DNA of 64,000 nucleotides from NCBI RefSeq assembly GCF_023614235.1, contig NZ_CP094264.1, positions 3,038,001 through 3,102,000 of the forward strand, read 5' to 3'. The notes below the pieces were generated by a model. The model made no database searches. It saw only the letters and a list, made by a program, of their open reading frames with translations, and had not been told where the DNA came from. Below are positions 59,764-64,000 of the stretch, in pieces (within the stretch, counting starts at the first letter, position 1; each line of letters opens with the position of its first letter). The position numbers and the translations under genes were made by a program. The stretch is from Streptomyces sp. MRC013 (GTDB lineage Bacteria; Actinomycetota; Actinomycetes; Streptomycetales; Streptomycetaceae).

Positions 59764-59945
59764 CTGGCGGCTCCTCGTGGTGGCGTGTGCGGGGAGGGAA
59801 CGAACAGGTGACCCAGCCGTCGAGTCTGTCGGGTCCCCCCGAAGCGGGGAAGCGTGACATCGGGCACAGTGCGCCGTTCGACCGGGCGGGGCCGGGGCCG
59901 CGGCGTGCGGGGCGGACTGGGAAGGCCGCAGCGCCCTGGTGCAGG

Positions 59946-60650
59946 ATGGACGCCGTGACCGACGCCCTCCACCCAGCCGTGGACCCCGCCCTCGACCCGG
60001 CGCCCATGCGCGAGCAGTACCACACCCGCGAGCTCGCGGAGCGCGACCTGGCCGCGCACCCCATGGAGCAGTTCGCGCGCTGGTTCGCGGACGCGGCGTC
60101 CCGCGGCGACGTCCACGAGCCGAACGCCATGGTCGTGGCGACGGCCACCCCCGACGGCCGCCCCTCGGCGCGCACCGTGCTGCTGAAGCACTTCGACGCG
60201 CGCGGCTTCGTCTTCTTCACCAACTACGACTCCCGCAAGGGTGCCGAACTGACCGCCAACCCGTACGCCTCGCTCCTCTTCCCCTGGCACCCGATCGCCC
60301 GCCAGGTCGTCGTCACCGGCTCGGTCGCGCGCGTCGGCCGCGACGAGACGGCCGCGTACTTCCGCACCCGCCCGCACGGCTCCCAGCTCGGTGCCTGGGC
60401 CAGCGCGCAGTCGTCCGTCATCGGCTCCCGCGCCGAGCTGCTCGCCCGGTACGAGGAGCTGGCGGCCCGCTACCCGCAGGACGAGCGGGTGCCCGTACCG
60501 CCGCACTGGGGCGGGTTCCTGGTCGCGCCGGAGACCGTCGAGTTCTGGCAGGGGCACGAGAACCGGCTCCACGACCGGCTCCGGTACGTGCGGCGGCCGG
60601 AGTCGGAGGGCGACGGCGTGGGCTGGCGGGTGGAGCGGCTCGCGCCGTAG
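59946..60650 (+). CDS. pdxH: Pyridoxamine 5'-phosphate oxidase PdxH
   Basis: The 234-residue FMN enzyme oxidises pyridoxamine- or pyridoxine-phosphate to PLP. The sequence has [57 protein letters not shown], which contacts FMN phosphate, [16 protein letters not shown] and, at the end, [19 protein letters not shown] with RLHDRLRY for the PLP ring. The ATG at 59946 and a GTG three codons later are both possible starts. It provides the cofactor used by SerC nearby, though the two are not an operon. It is divergent from citrate synthase 2. Confidence 0.95.
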   Translation: MDAVTDALHPAVDPALDPAPMREQYHTRELAERDLAAHPMEQFARWFADAASRGDVHEPNAMVVATATPDGRPSARTVLLKHFDARGFVFFTNYDSRKGAELTANPYASLLFPWHPIARQVVVTGSVARVGRDETAAYFRTRPHGSQLGAWASAQSSVIGSRAELLARYEELAARYPQDERVPVPPHWGGFLVAPETVEFWQGHENRLHDRLRYVRRPESEGDGVGWRVERLAP

Positions 60651-60804
60651 CGCCCCGGGCGCTTCCCCCTCCGGGCGTCCCCGGCCGCCGGCCTCTCCAG
60701 GCGCCTTCGAGCCCCTACGGGTCCCCCGGGCCCCCGGGTCTCCGGACCCCTGGGTCTACGGGCCCCCGGGTCCCTGGGTCCCCCGGGTCTCCGGGTCCCC
60801 CGGG

Positions 60805-61003
60805 GTACGAGAAAGCCCGCGGGCTCTGCTCCCTCCTCCGGTGAGGAGAGGAGGGGTCGGCCGGATGTGCCGACGAGCCCGCGGGCCGGTGACTGCTCGG
60901 TGTACGGCAGGGGGCCTGCCGCCGTGTGACGGCAGGCCTCAGCCCGCAGTCACCTCACGCATCCGAAAAGAAACCACTTCCGGATCACCTCCCTTCTCGT
61001 GTG
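60805..61003 (-). ncRNA. Putative structured small RNA/leader with mini-ORF and terminator
   Basis: Read on the minus strand, the region behind a near-consensus promoter gives about 200 nt: a short leader, an SD perfectly complementary to 16S rRNA, a 12-codon ORF, a 9-bp hairpin (60913-60921 with 60930-60938) that starts at its stop codon, then a 12-bp closing stem GCCCGCGGGCTC (60815-60826) with GAGCCCGCGGGC (60875-60886). That stem encloses two smaller hairpins (GTCGGC/GCCGAC and CCCTCCTC/GAGGAGGG arms), and UUUC follows. No coding gene follows on this strand before the antisense of pdxH, so it is a free-standing unit rather than the leader of a neighbour. Its function and name are unknown to me. 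Confidence 0.62.
60939..60977 (-). CDS. 12-residue leader-type mini-ORF
   Basis: GTG at 60977 to TGA ending at 60939 encodes a 12-residue peptide (VVSFRMREVTAG). GGAGGTGATCC at 60992-60982, an 11-base perfect match to the 16S rRNA 3' end, sits ten bases upstream, far stronger than most ribosome sites in the window. An internal ATG would give MREVTAG. No run of a single amino acid suggests a classical attenuation sensor. Confidence 0.5.
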   Translation of the reverse strand: MVSFRMREVTAG

Positions 61004-61008
61004 CTCCC

Positions 61009-61037
61009 ACGCTAGGAACCCGTCCCGCGGCGTTCAA
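61009..61037 (-). promoter_or_regulatory. HrdB-type promoter of the small-RNA unit
   Basis: On the minus strand TTGAAC (61037-61032) and TAGCGT (61014-61009) are separated by exactly 17 bp, close to the housekeeping consensus. The start of transcription should be near 61001-61003, giving a leader of about ten bases before the SD. Confidence 0.7.
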
Positions 61038-61137
61038 CCGAATTTCCCGAACCCCGTGTGCCCTGCGTCACGTTCCAGTTGAATGGCCGGGCGCGTCGCG
61101 AGGGCACGCGCGTACACGTCCTGTGAGGGGTGCCGGG

Positions 61138-62457
61138 ATGAGCGCGTCCGGGAGCGGAACGGCGCGGGCCGACGGCGACCTGCTCGGTGCGCTGCTGGAG
61201 GGGATGGACGCCGCGCTGTGCGCGTTCGACGCGGACGGCGTGGTCACCCACTGGAATCCCGGCGCCGAACGGGTCCTCGGCTGGTCCGCCGCCGAGGCCG
61301 TCGGCCGTCGCGGCCTCGGCGGATGGGCCGCGCGGCCCGCGGACGCCGCCGCGATCGAGGCCCGGCTGGCGGCCGCGGCGGACGGCCCCGGTCGCGTCGT
61401 CCACGAGTTCGCGCTGCTCCGCAAGGACGGCGGCCGGGTCCTCGTCCGCGCCCAGACGTGCGGCGTCCCGGGCGTGGACGGGCGCCCGGCCGGGACGTAC
61501 TGCGCCTTCCACGAGGTCCACGCGCAGCTGGGCTTCGAGCGCTCGGTCGCGCTCGGCGAGGCCCTGTTCGGGGAGGCGCCGTACGGGCTCGTCGTCGTCG
61601 ACGCCGACCTGCGCCCCGCCGTCGTGAACGCCCGGGCCGCCCGGGCGTTCGGCGTCCCCCGCGCGGACCTGCTCGGCCGGCCCCTCGGCGACCTCCTGGC
61701 CCAGGGCGCCGACCGGCTGGAGGCGGCCCTGGAGCACGTGCTGGCGGAGGGCGACCCCCGCTCGTCGGCCGAGTTGTGGGCGACGGCCCGCACCCCGGAG
61801 GGGGAGCGGCGGCGCTGCTGGCGCGGCGCCTTCCTGCGGCTCTCGTCACCGCTGTCGCGGAAGCCCGCGCCACTGGGCGTGGCCTGGCTGTTCGAGGACG
61901 TCACCGAGGCGCGGCTCGCCGAGCAGAACGCGGACCGGCTGCGGTTCCGGGCCAGCCAGCTGCACCGGGCCGGTACCGCCGCGGCCGAGTGCGAGGACCC
62001 GGCGGAGGCGGCGATCGTGTACCTCGACTTCGCGCTCGCCGGGTTCGCCGACGACGCCCTGCTCGACCTGGTCCGCGACGACGGCAAGCGGCTCGTGCGG
62101 GTCGCGGCCACGCCCGTCCGGGCGCCCGGTCCGGTGGGGTTCGCCGCGGGCGCGGGGTTCCCCGTGCCCTACGCCCCCGGGCACCCGGCGCTGCGTGCGC
62201 TGGACCGGGCGGGCACGGTGCGGGCCGGCACCCGGCCCCCGGAGGGCGGGCCCGGGTGGCCGGCGGAGCGCCACTGGCCGGCCGGCACGGCCCACGCCCT
62301 GTGCGCGGCGCTGCGCAGCCGGGGGCGGACCCTGGGTGTGGTGACGTTCCTCCGCTCGTCGGGCCGCCCGTCCTTCGAACGCGCGGACGTCGCGTACGCG
62401 GAGAGCGTCGCCGTACGGGTCGCGGCCTCCCTGGACCTGGCGGGGCCGGTGGGGTGA
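61138..62457 (+). CDS. PAS/GAF-domain sensory protein
   Basis: The protein has 439 residues. Residues about 15-125 form a first PAS domain (LEGMDAALCAFDADGVVTHWNPGAERVLGWSAAEAVGRRG). Residues about 140-260 form a second (APYGLVVVDADLRPAVVNARAARAFGVPRADLLGRPL, with a PAC-like WRGAFLRLSSPLSR). The end (about 290-435) looks like a GAF domain (LHRAGTAAAECEDPAEAAIVYLDFAL ... TLGVVTFLRSSGRPSFERADVAYAESVAVRVAASL). No SpoIIE phosphatase or kinase domain is attached, unlike most streptomycete PAS/GAF proteins. It may be a truncated relative or a protein-protein switch. The ATG at 61138 follows GAGGGGTGCCGG. Confidence 0.85.
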   Translation: MSASGSGTARADGDLLGALLEGMDAALCAFDADGVVTHWNPGAERVLGWSAAEAVGRRGLGGWAARPADAAAIEARLAAAADGPGRVVHEFALLRKDGGRVLVRAQTCGVPGVDGRPAGTYCAFHEVHAQLGFERSVALGEALFGEAPYGLVVVDADLRPAVVNARAARAFGVPRADLLGRPLGDLLAQGADRLEAALEHVLAEGDPRSSAELWATARTPEGERRRCWRGAFLRLSSPLSRKPAPLGVAWLFEDVTEARLAEQNADRLRFRASQLHRAGTAAAECEDPAEAAIVYLDFALAGFADDALLDLVRDDGKRLVRVAATPVRAPGPVGFAAGAGFPVPYAPGHPALRALDRAGTVRAGTRPPEGGPGWPAERHWPAGTAHALCAALRSRGRTLGVVTFLRSSGRPSFERADVAYAESVAVRVAASLDLAGPVG

Positions 62458-62500
62458 GGCCCCGCCCGCGCGTGCGCCGGGCGGGAGGACCCGCCGTCCG

Positions 62501-62520
62501 GCGCCGGCCGCGGCCGGCGC
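62501..62520. terminator. 20-bp perfect palindrome between convergent genes
   Basis: GCGCCGGCCGCGGCCGGCGC is self-complementary, and a weaker GCGGG-AGGA-CCCGC hairpin precedes it at 62481-62494. It lies between the PAS gene stop and the SIS gene stop (62524). Confidence 0.6.
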
Positions 62521-62523
62521 GGA

Positions 62524-63285
62524 CTACCGGCGGTAGAAGATCCGGTCCGCGTGCTCCGCCATCACGCGGTCGTTCCACTCGCGGCCCCCGTCGACGTTGG
62601 CGGAGCGCAGCAGCGGGGGCTCGATGCCGCGGCGCACCAGTTCCCCGGCCGCCGCGGCCACGACGGCCTGCATGAGCGCCCCGGCCACGAGGGTGGAGGC
62701 GGGTGCGAACGGCGCCCCGACGCCCTCGTGCGCGAGCTCCGCGTCCCCGACGGCGACCTTGGAGTCGAGGACGATGTCGCAGTGGTCCCTGAGGAAGGTC
62801 CCCGAGGCGTTTCGGGGGCGGGTCCCCTCCGCGTACGCCGCGGACGTGACGCCGACGACCTTCAGGCCCCGCTCGCGGGCGCCGGCGGCCATCTCGACGG
62901 GCAGGGCGTTGCGCCCGGACAGCGAGACGACCACCAGCAGGTCCCCGGCGCGCGCGGGCGACGAGTCGAGGACCGCGGCGGCGAGGCCCGCCACATGCTC
63001 CAGGGCGGAGCCGAGCGTCACGGGCGTCACGTCGACGCCGGCCGCGCCGGGGACGGCGAGCAGGTTCATCAGGGCGAGGCCGCCCGCCCGGTACACGACG
63101 TCCTGCGCGGGCAGCGACGAGTGGCCGGCGCCGAAGGCGAAGAGGCGGCCGCCGGCCGCGACCGTGTCGGCGACGGCGGCTCCCGCGGCGGCGATGGGCG
63201 CGGCCTCCTCGTCCCGGACCCGCCGGAGCAGGCCGATCGCGGCGTCGAGGAACCGATCGGCCAGCGTGTCGTCGTCCATCGGCAC
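62524..63285 (-). CDS. SIS-domain sugar-phosphate-binding protein
   Basis: The protein has about 253 residues with a SIS fold: [24 protein letters not shown] forms the first phosphate loop, and [33 protein letters not shown] the second. The C-terminal part is helical ([22 protein letters not shown]). Such proteins isomerise or bind phosphosugars, and many actinobacterial copies carry the DUF2529-like end seen here. The GTG at 63285 has AGGAAGG upstream; an ATG two codons later is an alternative. It is divergent from the dmdR gene, the conserved streptomycete order. Confidence 0.85.
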   Translation of the reverse strand: MPMDDDTLADRFLDAAIGLLRRVRDEEAAPIAAAGAAVADTVAAGGRLFAFGAGHSSLPAQDVVYRAGGLALMNLLAVPGAAGVDVTPVTLGSALEHVAGLAAAVLDSSPARAGDLLVVVSLSGRNALPVEMAAGARERGLKVVGVTSAAYAEGTRPRNASGTFLRDHCDIVLDSKVAVGDAELAHEGVGAPFAPASTLVAGALMQAVVAAAAGELVRRGIEPPLLRSANVDGGREWNDRVMAEHADRIFYRR

Positions 63286-63444
63286 GGCCTTCCTGTCGGG
63301 TGTCGCGGATCACGGTGCTGTCCGGTCCGCCCCCTGTCAACGCGGTGGTCGGCCCCGCCCTCCGGGACGGCACGGCGGCCCACGGGATGCGCAACAATTG
63401 AGCGGGGGCCGCGCACACTGGAAGTCACGCATCGAGGGGCACGT

Positions 63445-63999
63445 ATGTCCGGACTGATCGACACCACGGAGATGTATCTCCGCACCATCCTCGAGCTGGA
63501 GGAGGAGAGCGTGGTGCCCATGCGCGCCCGTATCGCGGAGCGGCTCGACCAGAGTGGTCCCACGGTCAGCCAGACGGTCGCCCGGATGGAGCGCGACGGA
63601 CTGGTGACCGTCGCCGGGGACCGCCACCTGGAGCTGACGGAGGAGGGCCGCCGGCTCGCCACGCGCGTGATGCGCAAGCACCGGCTCGCGGAGTGTCTCC
63701 TGGTGGACGTGATCGGCCTGGAGTGGGAGCAGGTCCACGCCGAGGCGTGCCGCTGGGAGCACGTGATGAGCGAGGCCGTCGAACGCCGCGTCCTGGAGCT
63801 GCTGCGCCATCCGACGGAGTCGCCGTACGGGAACCCGATCCCGGGCCTGGAGGAGCTGGGCGAGCAGGCGGAGGCCGACCCGTTCCCCGACGAGGAGATG
63901 GTGGCCCTGTCCGAGCTGGACGCGGGCGCGGAGGGCAAGACCGTGGTGGTGCGCCGGATCGGCGAGCCCATCCAGACGGACGCCCAGCTGATGCACACG
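63445..63999 (+). CDS. dmdR1: Iron-dependent repressor DmdR1 (DtxR/IdeR family), 3' partial
   Basis: The first 185 codons of a DtxR/IdeR-type regulator; the frame is open at the right window edge. Residues 1-73 are the winged helix ([43 protein letters not shown]). The dimerisation domain carries the metal ligands in KHRLAECLL (His, Glu), [18 protein letters not shown] (His, Cys, Glu, His) and the Met at residue 10. The linker and start of the SH3-like domain follow ([18 protein letters not shown]). With Fe(II) it represses siderophore genes. No iron box is evident directly upstream. Confidence 0.95.
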   Translation, partial: MSGLIDTTEMYLRTILELEEESVVPMRARIAERLDQSGPTVSQTVARMERDGLVTVAGDRHLELTEEGRRLATRVMRKHRLAECLLVDVIGLEWEQVHAEACRWEHVMSEAVERRVLELLRHPTESPYGNPIPGLEELGEQAEADPFPDEEMVALSELDAGAEGKTVVVRRIGEPIQTDAQLMHT

Positions 64000-64000
64000 C

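Larger units (their letters stand above)
60651..61137. other. 487-bp spacer holding a minus-strand small-RNA-like unit
   Basis: The left part (60660-60800) is CCCGGGTCTCCGGG-like low-complexity DNA. From 60805 to 61037 lies the structured unit described under the ncRNA, promoter and small ORF entries. The right end contains the leader of the PAS gene. Confidence 0.7.

Noticed and set aside
60981..60997. Remnant of a 16S rRNA 3' end on the plus strand
   Set aside because: The likeness to the rRNA tail is limited to about a dozen bases and is better explained by a strong SD on the minus strand.
63286..63444. Iron box in front of dmdR
   Set aside because: No TTAGGTTAGGCT-like palindrome is visible in the spacer.

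Overview
The window is a very GC-rich actinobacterial chromosome segment and almost certainly comes from Streptomyces or a close relative. The evidence is very high third-position GC, frequent GTG starts, 4-bp ATGA/GTGA overlaps between genes, and lineage-typical families: DUF397 with an XRE/DUF5753 regulator, DUF3027, DUF2771, DUF2530, DUF4360, tandem kinase-sensor genes and a DmdR1-type iron repressor. Menaquinone is made by the futalosine route (mqnB, mqnD). No rRNA, tRNA, CRISPR array or complete insertion sequence was seen.

Layout. 1-2.5 kb: the 3' end of a polymorphic toxin with an RNase A-like C-terminus, a probable immunity gene, a frameshifted orphan toxin tail and a tandem CdiI_2-type immunity gene. 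2.6-9.0 kb: a WXG100-like protein, an RHH protein, an NCS2 permease, DUF2530 and a large Hsp90/sacsin-like ATPase. 9.5-15.8 kb: DUF3027, divergent from an overlapping MFS-DUF2771-mqnB-mqnD operon, then cold-shock, membrane and HAD genes. 16-20.8 kb: a HelR-like helicase and a DUF397/XRE module with small satellite genes. 20.9-28.9 kb: an XPB helicase and its helicase-associated partner, a repeat-bearing membrane protein, and an ArsR-MFS operon with a striking operator. 29-32.3 kb: an APH kinase, an HD phosphohydrolase and DUF4031.

32.3-36.2 kb is a complete MurNAc recycling cluster (RpiR-family regulator, murQ, murP). 36.4-39.2 kb has a two-gene unit of unknown role, a decayed 2OG-Fe dioxygenase gene next to a LysE exporter, and a TetR regulator. 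39.3-41.6 kb has an alpha/beta hydrolase, a small unknown gene and a GNAT acetyltransferase. 42-47.3 kb has a lipoprotein followed by two Ser/Thr kinases fused to periplasmic-binding-protein sensor domains. 47.4-53.4 kb has membrane and secreted proteins, then a TetR regulator divergent from a DrrAB-type ABC exporter and a MarR remnant behind a MerR-type promoter. 53.6-64 kb has DUF4360, serC, an EamA exporter, an enoyl-CoA hydratase, citrate synthase 2, pdxH, a PAS/GAF protein, a SIS protein and the 5' part of dmdR.

Two things stand out. First, between pdxH and the PAS gene the minus strand carries a self-contained small-RNA-like unit: a near-consensus promoter, an SD perfectly complementary to the 16S rRNA tail, a 12-codon ORF, then hairpins ending in a terminator. 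Second, at least five genes are split by single-base changes in G or C runs, and several others are decayed. This is either assembly error or active gene decay, and it matters for how those genes are read. The intergenic regions are unusually rich in short tandem repeats (9, 17, 22 bp) and long perfect palindromes.
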